Assembly: GCF_003480435.1 (NCBI RefSeq)
Contig: NZ_QUJB01000016.1
Coordinates: forward strand, 1 to 61,015
Direction: 5' to 3'
Length of the DNA: 61,015 nt
Source of the DNA: Clostridium sp. AM30-24
GTDB lineage: Bacteria > Bacillota > Clostridia > Lachnospirales > Lachnospiraceae
Shown here: one piece after another, positions 51,765-59,619 of the stretch
Numbering within the stretch: the stretch's first letter is position 1
How the letters are laid out: every line of letters begins with the position of its first letter
Translations under genes and position numbers: made by a program
The notes under the pieces: model-generated
What the model was told of the DNA's origin: nothing
Seen by the model: only the letters and a program-made list of their open reading frames with translations
Databases searched by the model: none

Positions 51765-52223
51765 ATGAAGGATATAGAACAATTAGCAACCCAATTTCGG
51801 AAAGCGATTGATGCGGCATTGGAATCTGGGGAGTTTGATAACGACAGCATATATCGCAGATTTCCACGTGCTTGCTGCGGAGATACGAGTGATTTGTTGG
51901 CTCAGTATTTGCTGGATAAGGGTATCAAAACAGATTATGTCTGTGGAACGTATTGGGGTAAAACAGATGGGAATGGACAATCCCATGCGTGGCTGATGGT
52001 AGACAAGCGTATTATTATAGATATCACTGGTGACCAATTCAGTGGCAGGTCTACATTTCTTAATTATGACAAATCCGTCTATGTTGGACAGGGAGATGAT
52101 TTCCATAGACTATTTGAGGTGGAAGATAGAGATATTCATGAACATCGAGGGCTGAGTGCATTGGGCGGTTTTTGTGCGCCGAGACTATGGGATTTGTATA
52201 GGAAAATTCTAAAATACATTTAA
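51765..52223 (+). CDS. Putative papain/transglutaminase-fold cysteine hydrolase
   Basis: A 152-residue cytosolic protein I cannot assign to a named family. It has the order of a papain- or transglutaminase-like triad: Cys37-Cys38 at a helix start (FPRACCGDTSDLLAQYL), then GQSHAWLMVDKRIIIDITGDQ with His74 and Asp86. No signal peptide is present. ATG 51765 has TAGGAG 6 bases upstream; ATG 51762 is also possible. It lies alone between two att-like repeats of the rlmD 3' end and is AT-richer than the backbone, so it looks like cargo of a small island. A toxin, anti-phage effector or peptide-processing enzyme are all possible. Confidence 0.6.
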   Translation: MKDIEQLATQFRKAIDAALESGEFDNDSIYRRFPRACCGDTSDLLAQYLLDKGIKTDYVCGTYWGKTDGNGQSHAWLMVDKRIIIDITGDQFSGRSTFLNYDKSVYVGQGDDFHRLFEVEDRDIHEHRGLSALGGFCAPRLWDLYRKILKYI

Positions 52224-52306
52224 TCATCCGCTTTTTATGGGGATAAAACCATTACCCCACTTTGAAAACCTATTGCATACTTTCGCTATGCAGTATAAAA
52301 TAAGTG

Positions 52307-52477
52307 TTCAGGGGAATATTGAAACCGTTTGTCTGCTTTCAAAGAAACCTTGATTTTCTGCGGTTTGTGGGATATTAAGGAAAGAAAATAGATGTGTGTT
52401 TTCTGGTTTTTTGAATGAAACATTTGAATATTGAAACAGTGGGGTGGTGCAAGACTCTGCTGAATAATAGGCTTTTG
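52307..52477 (+). repeat. Right att-like repeat: diverged duplicate of the rlmD 3' end
   Basis: Codons 52309-52353 read QGNIETVCLLSKKP and stop, matching the last residues of RlmD (GHVETVCLLSRKAQ). Downstream words GATGTGTGTTT (52391-52401) and ATAGGCTTTTG (52467-52477) occur in the same order as in the left copy. No start codon or ribosome site belongs to this fragment. It looks like an attachment-site remnant. Confidence 0.7.
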
Positions 52478-52481
52478 CTAA

Positions 52482-52532
52482 AAGGTATCACTTTTGCGAA
52501 AATGTGTGATACCTTCTGGCAGGAGCCTTTTT
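52482..52532 (+). terminator. Hairpin at the right edge of the att-like repeat
   Basis: AAGGTATCAC (52482-52491) and GTGATACCTT (52506-52515) form a perfect 10-bp stem with a 14-nt loop, followed by GGAGCCTTTTT. The left repeat has a related AAAGGATACTTTTTCGC segment at 51720-51736. Confidence 0.6.
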
Positions 52533-52545
52533 ATATAAAGATAAC

Positions 52546-52574
52546 TTGACTTATAAATCTTACTGATGTAATAT
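52546..52574 (+). promoter_or_regulatory. Promoter of the PBP-lipoprotein operon, overlapped by a BlaI-like operator
   Basis: TTGACT (52546-52551) and TAATAT (52569-52574) are 17 bp apart. The dyad TTACTGATGTAA at 52560-52571 covers the spacer and the -10, where BlaI/MecI repressors block transcription. Confidence 0.75.
52560..52571 (+). promoter_or_regulatory. BlaI/MecI-like operator 1
   Basis: TTACTGATGTAA, differing at two bases from the Bacillus licheniformis BlaI core TTACATATGTAA as I recall it, within the wider ATCTTAC...GTAATAT context shared with operators 2 and 3. Confidence 0.65.
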
Positions 52575-52621
52575 TTACACAAGTGCAGCGGGTTTCAAAA
52601 ATATTTTTTTAATGTGAAATC

Positions 52622-52633
52622 TTACGCATGTAA
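52622..52633 (+). promoter_or_regulatory. BlaI/MecI-like operator 2
   Basis: TTACGCATGTAA, preceded by AAATC as in operators 1 and 3, in the untranslated leader 62 bp after operator 1. Confidence 0.6.
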
Positions 52634-52696
52634 TAAATAAAAAGGAGGGATGCAGAGTAGAACAGAACAAAAGGAAAATTTTTTTATTTCAAAATC

Positions 52697-52708
52697 TTAC
52701 GAATGTAA
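52697..52708 (+). promoter_or_regulatory. BlaI/MecI-like operator 3
   Basis: TTACGAATGTAA, again preceded by AAATC and followed by TATT, 75 bp after operator 2 and 75 bp before the PBP start codon. Apart from the three operators and the promoter, 52533-52783 shows no gene. Confidence 0.6.
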
Positions 52709-52783
52709 TATTTTGAAAGCGAGTAATGAACATTGAAAATAGAATATGACCATATCAGCAAAGCAAAATGAATGGAGGTCAAT

Positions 52784-54898
52784 ATGAAGAAAGGAAAAAG
52801 CAGACATAAAAGAAAGAAAAGCAGGCTCCTATGGATTGCGATTGCTGTTATAGGAATGGCTGCGATTACTGTTGCGGTATGTGTGGCAGGAATGTTCAAA
52901 AAGGAGGAGGTGTGGAAAACACCAGAAGAACTTCTGGTTGAATACATGAATCACATCCCGGCACAGGAGTATGAGCAAATGTATGCGATACTCCATATTG
53001 AGGCATCTGGCAATGTCAGTCAGGAGGATTTCATAAAACGCAATTCAGCTATTTACGAAGGTATTGAAATCCAGAATATGGCGGTCGAGATTATCGTATA
53101 CGACGAAGAGCAACTGACCGTAACTTATCAGACATCTTTTGATACGGTTGCAGGAGAAATCAGCTTTGAGAATGAAGCATTTTTTCTGGAGGGCGAAGAC
53201 GGGTATAAGTTGGTTTGGGATAATTCACTGATCTTTCCGAATTTAGCTTCTACTGATAAGGTAAGAGTTTCAACGACACAGGCAAACCGGGGAGAAATTC
53301 TGGATAGGAATGGACGAGTGCTTGCTGGAAAAGGAACTGCATCTTCGGTTGGAATCGTTCCGGGAAAATTGGAGAACAGGGAGGAAGCAATCGCCAAGAT
53401 TGCAGAATTACTGGAAACCACGCCGGAAGTGATAGAGAAGAAATTGTCAGCACAGTGGGTAAAAGATGATTCTTTTGTTCCAATAAAAACGATTCCGAGA
53501 GTGGAAGAAATCGAACTGCTAAAAGTAGAACCGGACGAAGATGTATTGAAGGAGAAAGAAAGGCACGAAAGTTTGCTGGCAATTCCCGGAGTAATGATAT
53601 CTGACGTTGAAGTTCGTGAGTATCCTTTAGGTGAAGCGGCTGCACATTTGGTAGGGTATGTACAAAGTGTTACTGCAGAGGATTTAGAAGAACATGCAGG
53701 AGAGGGATATACAGCTAACAGTGTGATTGGCAGAAGCGGAATGGAAGGTCTGTTTGAAAAGGAACTGAAAGGGCAAAACGGCTGCAGGATATACATTGTG
53801 AATTCGGAAGGCAAAGAGAAAGAAGAACTTGCTTGTATTTTAGTGCAGCACGGTCAGGACATTAAGCTGACGATAGATGCCAGTTTGCAGATTGCCTTAT
53901 ATGAGCAGTTTCAGGAAGACAAGAGCTGCTCTGTAGCCATGAATCCATATACCGGAGAAGTACTGGCTTTGGTCAGTACACCATCTTATGACAATAATGA
54001 TTTTATCATGGGATTGTCCAGTGAGCAGTGGATAGCATTGAATGATGACGAGGATAAGCCTATGTATAATCGGTTCCGGCAAGTCTGGTGTCCCGGTTCG
54101 ACATTCAAGCCAGTTACGGCTGCGGTCGGTTTGGAATCAGGAGCAATTGATCCAAATGAAGATTATGGTAATGTAGGATTAAGCTGGCAAAAAGATGCAT
54201 CGTGGGGGTCTTATTATGTAACTACCCTTCATGCATATGAACCAGTTATTTTAGAGAACGCTTTGATTTATTCCGATAATATTTATTTTGCAAAGGCAGC
54301 ATTAAAGATTGGCTCAGAAGAGATGGAGAGTTCTTTGACTGGACTTGGTTTTAATGAGGAACTGCCATTTGAGATTAAGATGGCAGAGTCGCAGTATTCT
54401 AATTCGGAGGGAATTGAAACAGAAATACAGTTAGCCGATAGTGGTTACGGTCAAGGGCAGGTTTTAGTGAATCCATTACATATGGCATGTATCTATTCTG
54501 CTTTCTGTAATGAGGGAAATGTCATAAAGCCTTATTTGGTATATAAGAATGAAATCGCAGCTGAGTATTGGATTCCGGGTGCCTTTTCTAATGAGACAGC
54601 AAGCCGTGTATTGGAAGGAACAAAGAAGGTTGTGAATGATTCTAATGGAACTGGATATGCAGCCCATCGGGATGACATTCTTTTAGCAGGAAAAACAGGT
54701 ACGGCAGAAATCAAGGCATCGAAGGATGATACTTCGGGTACGGAATTAGGATGGTTTGCAATTTTTACAGCAGAAGATACGGTAGAACGTCCTATATTGA
54801 TTATCAGCATGGTAGAAGATGTGAAAGGTAGAGGAGGAAGTGGATATGTTGTTAAGAAAGACGGCCTGGTCCTGGAAGAGTGGTTTAGCAGTAATTAG
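52784..54898 (+). CDS. Class B penicillin-binding protein with MecA-type N-terminal domain
   Basis: A 704-residue membrane-anchored DD-transpeptidase with the plan of staphylococcal PBP2a. It has a membrane segment (about 15-37), a MecA-N NTF2-like domain (~45-155), a dimerisation/linker region (RGEILDRNGRVLA), and the transpeptidase with STFK (active Ser439), SDN (497) and KTG (637). PBP2a cross-links peptidoglycan while reacting poorly with beta-lactams; low affinity here is only inferred. ATG 52784 was chosen for GGAGG 5 bases upstream. Three BlaI-like operators precede it. The next lipoprotein gene starts inside its 3' end (53-base overlap). Confidence 0.9.
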   Translation: MKKGKSRHKRKKSRLLWIAIAVIGMAAITVAVCVAGMFKKEEVWKTPEELLVEYMNHIPAQEYEQMYAILHIEASGNVSQEDFIKRNSAIYEGIEIQNMAVEIIVYDEEQLTVTYQTSFDTVAGEISFENEAFFLEGEDGYKLVWDNSLIFPNLASTDKVRVSTTQANRGEILDRNGRVLAGKGTASSVGIVPGKLENREEAIAKIAELLETTPEVIEKKLSAQWVKDDSFVPIKTIPRVEEIELLKVEPDEDVLKEKERHESLLAIPGVMISDVEVREYPLGEAAAHLVGYVQSVTAEDLEEHAGEGYTANSVIGRSGMEGLFEKELKGQNGCRIYIVNSEGKEKEELACILVQHGQDIKLTIDASLQIALYEQFQEDKSCSVAMNPYTGEVLALVSTPSYDNNDFIMGLSSEQWIALNDDEDKPMYNRFRQVWCPGSTFKPVTAAVGLESGAIDPNEDYGNVGLSWQKDASWGSYYVTTLHAYEPVILENALIYSDNIYFAKAALKIGSEEMESSLTGLGFNEELPFEIKMAESQYSNSEGIETEIQLADSGYGQGQVLVNPLHMACIYSAFCNEGNVIKPYLVYKNEIAAEYWIPGAFSNETASRVLEGTKKVVNDSNGTGYAAHRDDILLAGKTGTAEIKASKDDTSGTELGWFAIFTAEDTVERPILIISMVEDVKGRGGSGYVVKKDGLVLEEWFSSN

Positions 54899-56087
54899 TT
54901 TTGTACTGATGCTTAGTGCTTCAGGGTGTAGCGATGCATCCCCGGAAGAAGATACAGTTTCGGAAACAGTAATTGATATTCAAGCTATTCCAGAAGATTC
55001 TAAGGAGAACGCAGAAGAAATTATAAACATCTGTATAGATCTTTATAAGAAGGCAGCAGAAGAAAACAAGATAGCTGATTTGGAAACGATTCGTAGTATT
55101 GTAAATTGCCTTGGAGAAAATGGATATCCGGCTGTTGACAGCAGAAATCAAATTAACATGACGGACCCAGAGAAGGTAGTGGAATTCTGCGAAAAGGTGG
55201 ATGCACAGGAAGAAGCAGAAATAACAATTCTTGAAGTCAGTTATTTAGGCGGATTTGTAAAATACGATTTACACACAAAAGACGGAAATGTAGATGTGGT
55301 CAGAAGCTATTACAAGTACGAAAATGGAGATATACAAAGAGAGGTTACTGGAAGCTATCAGGCGGAGTATTGGAATTATACAGAAGAAGGTTACCTGATG
55401 TTTTCCGGTGTCTGGTTTTCAGAAGAATTGTATGTTCTTACATTGAGTGGGGCAGAGGAGCATACCGCATTGCGGGTACAGCCATTGGATGAAACATATC
55501 GGGAGTTGAGTCGGAAATATCTCCGCCCGATTGGCTTTGAACAGAATAACATGTTTATTGTGGATTGGAGCGAGGATGATTTCGGGGCTTTGAATTTCTA
55601 TGATATGTATGACATTCTCTATCCAAAAGTAAATGGTCAGTATGTTCCCTATATTGCAGATGACAACCTGGCAGTAAGTGCAGTTTATCGGATTCCAAAA
55701 GAGGAATTTGAAAGCGTTATTATGAAATATTTCAATATTGATAGTGAAACGCTGCAATCCAAAACCGTCTATTATTCGGAGGATTCAACTTATGAATATA
55801 AGCCGAGAGGCTTCGAAGAAGTAGAGTACCCGGAATATCCATATTCAGAGGTAGTCGATTTTACAGAAAACAGCGATGGGACAATTACACTTACAGCTAA
55901 TGTAGTATTCCCTTATGCAGGTGATTCCAAGGTATATGCTCATGAGGTTGTGGTCCGCCCGTTAGAGGACGGAGGGGTACAATATGTATCCAATCAAATT
56001 ATACCTTCCGAGGATAATTATGAGGAAACATGGCATACACCACGGTTGACGTTGGAAGAATGGGAAGAATTGTACGGAGGCGAATAA
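54846..56087 (+). CDS. Lipoprotein, first of three tandem paralogues
   Basis: A 413-residue lipoprotein with lipobox SASGC (Cys28) and a low-complexity acidic stretch. Its family may be DUF6070, but I cannot confirm that. It shares ordered blocks with the next two products: a tyrosine-rich NYTEEGYLMFSG, then LDETYRELSRKYLRPIGF, IPKEEFESVIMKYFNI, VVDFTENSDGTITLTANVVF and a closing PLEDGGVQYVSNQI. AGAGGAGG lies 9 bases before ATG 54846, inside the PBP gene, so translation is coupled to it. It probably acts on the outer face of the membrane with the PBP; its role is unknown. Confidence 0.75.
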   Translation: MLLRKTAWSWKSGLAVISFVLMLSASGCSDASPEEDTVSETVIDIQAIPEDSKENAEEIINICIDLYKKAAEENKIADLETIRSIVNCLGENGYPAVDSRNQINMTDPEKVVEFCEKVDAQEEAEITILEVSYLGGFVKYDLHTKDGNVDVVRSYYKYENGDIQREVTGSYQAEYWNYTEEGYLMFSGVWFSEELYVLTLSGAEEHTALRVQPLDETYRELSRKYLRPIGFEQNNMFIVDWSEDDFGALNFYDMYDILYPKVNGQYVPYIADDNLAVSAVYRIPKEEFESVIMKYFNIDSETLQSKTVYYSEDSTYEYKPRGFEEVEYPEYPYSEVVDFTENSDGTITLTANVVFPYAGDSKVYAHEVVVRPLEDGGVQYVSNQIIPSEDNYEETWHTPRLTLEEWEELYGGE

Positions 56088-57361
56088 TGGAAGATGTAAA
56101 ATGGCTGCTTAGAAGATGTGGACTTCCGATTTTGCTGCTGTTGATTTTCGTGATAGCCGGAGTGTTCTGTTGGGGAAAATTGCATGCAGAAAAGCAAAAG
56201 GTGGCAGAAGAAGTATGGGAGTCACCTGTAGAAATCGAAAATAGCGAAGCAGAAACAGAAGAAGCCGAGAATGCGGAAACTTCTACAGAGTCAGCATATT
56301 GGTTCATTCCGCAAGCCAGCGATGACCTCCTTTCAGAAGAGGAGAAGGAGCAGTTGCAGAGTACGGTTTTGTCAGCAGCAGAATCGGTCAGAGAAATCTA
56401 TAAGGATATTGTAATTGTAGATGCACCAAGCTACTCTTCGGGTATTAACGAATTTACCAACGAGCAGAGGAAAGCCGTGGTGGAACAATTGGGCAGAAGC
56501 GGTTTGGTAAGTGTTGAAGAAGATAATGCTATGCAAAATCATGAAGCAATTGAAGCGTTTTACGCAGATTACTTGAAGGGACAGGACTCGATGGTTACGG
56601 TATTTGAAGTGCATAGAGATGGACTGATTGGAGCAGTTACTTTTATTTACCGGAAAGGTGAGTTGCAGACTTATTATATAGGTGTTCGTTGGAAGGAAGG
56701 TGGAGTGCCTGAAATACAGGGAACTTCGGTAAGTAATGTGGCTGAGATTAAACTGACCGAAAAAGGATATTTTATCTACGCATATGAATATGTGATTGCA
56801 CATGCAAGTTTGAGACAGTATTGGAGAATAGAACCGCTTCCGGAAGACTGTCGGGAATTAACGGAGAAATACATATCAGGACTAAGCTATGTGAATTACA
56901 ATGTGCTTGTCACAAATTGGGACAGCAGCAATGTAGAGGACATTCTGATGCCTTGTATGTATGAAGATATTTATCGGATTTCTACGGGCGAAAATCTGAA
57001 AACTGAAGATTGGAAGATTCCGGCAGAGGAATATGAAAGGATAATGACTACTTATTTTCCGGTATCGGTAGAACAGTTGAGAGAGCATTGCGGGTATGCT
57101 GAGGGCAGCAACAGCTATGAATATGAGATGATTTATGCCAGCCCATACCCACCTTTTGGAGAGGTGGTTGACTATACAAAAAATGCGGATGGAACGATTA
57201 CACTTATCGTAGATGGAGTATGGCCGGATTATAATTCTGATCTCGCTTTTCGGAATACGGTTGTGGTTCTGCCATTTGAAGACGGAACTTTCAGATACCT
57301 TTCCAATTCTATAGAACAAATTAAGTTGGAACTGCCGCCGATAGCAAGAAAGAAAGGATGA
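56087..57361 (+). CDS. Membrane-anchored paralogue, second of three
   Basis: A 424-residue protein with an N-terminal membrane segment (LPILLLLIFVIAGVFCW, about 13-29) and no clear lipobox, followed by a glutamate-rich stretch (~40-70). The same blocks as its neighbours are present: KLTEKGYFIYAY, LPEDCRELTEKYISGLSY, IPAEEYERIMTTYFPV, VVDYTKNADGTITLIVDGVW and PFEDGTFRYLSNSI. The ATG shares one base with the previous stop (TAATG), with GGAGG 6 bases upstream. Exchange of a lipid anchor for a membrane helix within one paralogue set is noteworthy. Confidence 0.75.
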   Translation: MEDVKWLLRRCGLPILLLLIFVIAGVFCWGKLHAEKQKVAEEVWESPVEIENSEAETEEAENAETSTESAYWFIPQASDDLLSEEEKEQLQSTVLSAAESVREIYKDIVIVDAPSYSSGINEFTNEQRKAVVEQLGRSGLVSVEEDNAMQNHEAIEAFYADYLKGQDSMVTVFEVHRDGLIGAVTFIYRKGELQTYYIGVRWKEGGVPEIQGTSVSNVAEIKLTEKGYFIYAYEYVIAHASLRQYWRIEPLPEDCRELTEKYISGLSYVNYNVLVTNWDSSNVEDILMPCMYEDIYRISTGENLKTEDWKIPAEEYERIMTTYFPVSVEQLREHCGYAEGSNSYEYEMIYASPYPPFGEVVDYTKNADGTITLIVDGVWPDYNSDLAFRNTVVVLPFEDGTFRYLSNSIEQIKLELPPIARKKG

Positions 57362-57365
57362 TATT

Positions 57366-58631
57366 ATGGCATTAAAGAAAAAAAGCATTCTGCTGATTAT
57401 GGCATTTCTGATTGGATGCGACCTGTGTGCCTGTGGAAAAGAAGATAGCGTTGTGGGTGAATCTCTTGTGGAAGATACGGAAAAAGTATCTTCCACGGAG
57501 GAAACAAAAAGTGTCGAGGAAGAGGCTGCAGAACAATGGGAAAAGGGCTACGACCTTCCAGTAGATGAACAGGAAAGGGAAGAAGCTGAGACTGACTGTA
57601 AAAAGCTGATGGAACATTATCTTGATATTTATGAAACTGCAGATAAAGGGATAGCATCCAATGTTGTTTTGGATGATCAAACGGTTCTTGAAATGCAGAA
57701 GAAGGTAAAGGACGCAGGATATCCAATTGCTACGATGGTAACGTATTCTAACATGGGGAATTATGAAAGTGTCGATAGTTTTCTTAAAGAATGTATGGAA
57801 GGGCAAAGCGGTTCTGTAGTAATTTATGAAATCCACAACGATGGTGGACTGGGCAGAATGAAATTCATTTTTGATGGAACGGATATGTATGTTGTAAGTA
57901 CAAGAGGAATCTGGAATGCTGACAACGAGCCGGGAATTTCGTACATTTCATATACGAGACTCAAGGAATGGAAATACACGGAAAAAGGATGGTTCTGCTA
58001 TGAGTTGTGTGTGCCGGAGCCACCGGAAGTCAGTGAAATTGTGGATGGAAGCTGCCTGATTAGAATAAAACCTATGACAGAGGAACAGCGTGAAATGTCT
58101 GAACGTTGTGTTCAGGGACTTGGTTATCAGGGACAGAATCTTTTGTGTTCTAATTGGAATGCAGAAAATATGAGTGAGTTGGATTATAACGGAATGTTTG
58201 AATATCTGTATGGAATGAAATATGGAGAAAAGTTCAATTCTGAAGATTATCCAAATGGCATTCCGAAAGAAGAATTCGAAAATCTGATTATGGAGTATCT
58301 TCCCATAACAGCGGAGCAGATACGAGAGTACGCAGTATTTGATGAGGAAAATCAGACCTATCTTTGGGCGAGACTTGGGTGTTTCAATTATGCCCCTACC
58401 TTTTTTGGAACTTCTCTGCCAGAGGTTGTCGCCATCAAAGAAAATGAGGATGGGACGGTTACGTTAACGGTGGAGGCAGTTTGCGACATGGTCATTTGCG
58501 ATGATGCAGTCATTACCCATGAACTTACGGTAAGATTTGCAGAGGATGGCAGTTTTCAGTATTTGGGGAATGAAATCCTAAATGACGGAATTATGCAGAT
58601 ACCCGATTACCAATACCGGATTAAAGAATGA
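57366..58631 (+). CDS. Lipoprotein, third of three tandem paralogues
   Basis: A 421-residue protein with a signal peptide ending in a cysteine-rich CDLCACG (probable lipidated Cys21 or Cys23), then an acidic linker. Shared blocks: KYTEKGWFCYEL, MTEEQREMSERCVQGLGY, IPKEEFENLIMEYLPI, VVAIKENEDGTVTLTVEAVC and FAEDGSFQYLGNEI. AAAGGATG precedes the ATG, 4 bp after the previous gene. All three paralogues keep the same block order across ~400 residues, so they arose by tandem duplication and then diverged strongly. Confidence 0.75.
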   Translation: MALKKKSILLIMAFLIGCDLCACGKEDSVVGESLVEDTEKVSSTEETKSVEEEAAEQWEKGYDLPVDEQEREEAETDCKKLMEHYLDIYETADKGIASNVVLDDQTVLEMQKKVKDAGYPIATMVTYSNMGNYESVDSFLKECMEGQSGSVVIYEIHNDGGLGRMKFIFDGTDMYVVSTRGIWNADNEPGISYISYTRLKEWKYTEKGWFCYELCVPEPPEVSEIVDGSCLIRIKPMTEEQREMSERCVQGLGYQGQNLLCSNWNAENMSELDYNGMFEYLYGMKYGEKFNSEDYPNGIPKEEFENLIMEYLPITAEQIREYAVFDEENQTYLWARLGCFNYAPTFFGTSLPEVVAIKENEDGTVTLTVEAVCDMVICDDAVITHELTVRFAEDGSFQYLGNEILNDGIMQIPDYQYRIKE

Positions 58632-58632
58632 T

Positions 58633-58672
58633 TTGATAATAATGGTGTTCTATGGTAATCTTACAGATGTAA
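58633..58672 (+). promoter_or_regulatory. Second BlaI-controlled promoter
   Basis: TTGATA (58633-58638) and TAATCT (58656-58661) are 17 bp apart. The dyad TTACAGATGTAA (58661-58672), one base from TTACATATGTAA and preceded by AATC as at the PBP promoter, overlaps the -10 and start point. Confidence 0.62.
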
Positions 58673-58690
58673 GAAAAGAAAGAAGGACAC

Positions 58691-59149
58691 ATGAAGAAAT
58701 TAAAATTAGTTGGAATGCTGGCAGCAGTTGTTATGCTTATGTTTATAGTAGTTGCATCTTATTTGTCTGAAAAGAATGTAGATGAACCAGAAGAGTTATT
58801 TGTTGTTCCTGTAACCAGAGATGAATTATTTATTAGTTCGGAGGAGGGATATAATTCTATTGAAATATATAAGCAGGAAAATAAGTTAGTTATAAATGCA
58901 CAATCAGAAGCAGCGTTTTTCGATGGGGTGCAATTTACAGTAGAAATAGAGGGGGAAATAGCACAGGAAGATGTAGAAATCATTTGGATGACTATAGGCG
59001 GCAATACGGAATATGTAGAAGGCAATGACCGTATTATTGCAGAGATAAAAATATCCTATAATGATGAATTGATTTGTGATACAAAGATAAATTTTGCAAA
59101 AAAAGCAATTGACGCAATAGAAGATGTGTTAGAAAGGAACGGGATGTAA
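58691..59149 (+). CDS. Small membrane-anchored or exported protein, unknown
   Basis: A 152-residue protein with an N-terminal membrane segment (MKKLKLVGMLAAVVMLMFIV and on to ~25) and a mostly beta-rich, acidic C-terminal part. I recognise no family. The ribosome site and first ~16 codons (AGAAGGACAC, MKKLKLVG) are nearly identical to those of the next gene, showing a duplication of the 5' end. It has its own BlaI-like promoter. Confidence 0.7.
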   Translation: MKKLKLVGMLAAVVMLMFIVVASYLSEKNVDEPEELFVVPVTRDELFISSEEGYNSIEIYKQENKLVINAQSEAAFFDGVQFTVEIEGEIAQEDVEIIWMTIGGNTEYVEGNDRIIAEIKISYNDELICDTKINFAKKAIDAIEDVLERNGM

Positions 59150-59162
59150 GAAAGGAGGACAC

Positions 59163-59603
59163 ATGAAAAAATTAAAATTAGTTGGAATATTGGTAGCAGT
59201 TGTATTGATAGGCGGAGTAATATCCATTTCATTCATAAATAATAACATTGCCTATAAAGTGGAAAAGGAATTATGTGAAACACCACTGCCAGAGAAAACG
59301 GAACTGATAGAGTCAATATCACGGGCAGGGAAGCTGACAGGTAACGGAAACGGGATGCAATATTTTGGTGCGATTCTAATTCAGAGCGAGTTGTCCTTGA
59401 AAGAACTGGATGATTACTATTCGGATCACAGAAGCAATGAATGGGAGTATCTTGTGGAAATTTAGGAAGGACAGTCTATTGATGTGATTGACCACGAAAC
59501 TCTGAATTTTGGGAAAGAAATAAATGACGCCGGATATTACATTGTATATTCATGGGAAAGCGAAAATTCTCTATTGAAAGAACTGGATATACGAGGACAT
59601 TAA
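59163..59603 (+). pseudogene. Small exported protein gene interrupted by an in-frame TAG
   Basis: The frame opens with AGGAGG and MKKLKLVGILVAVVLIGG and runs 100 codons to TAG at 59463-59465. The same frame then continues without another stop for 45 codons (EGQSIDVIDHETLNFGKEIN and on to SLLKELDIRGH) to TAA at 59601-59603, 16 bp before the next start. The continuation reads like real protein, so the ancestral product was about 146 residues. A nonsense mutation, a sequencing error or programmed readthrough could explain it. Confidence 0.7.
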
Positions 59604-59619
59604 AAAGGGGGCTATATCA

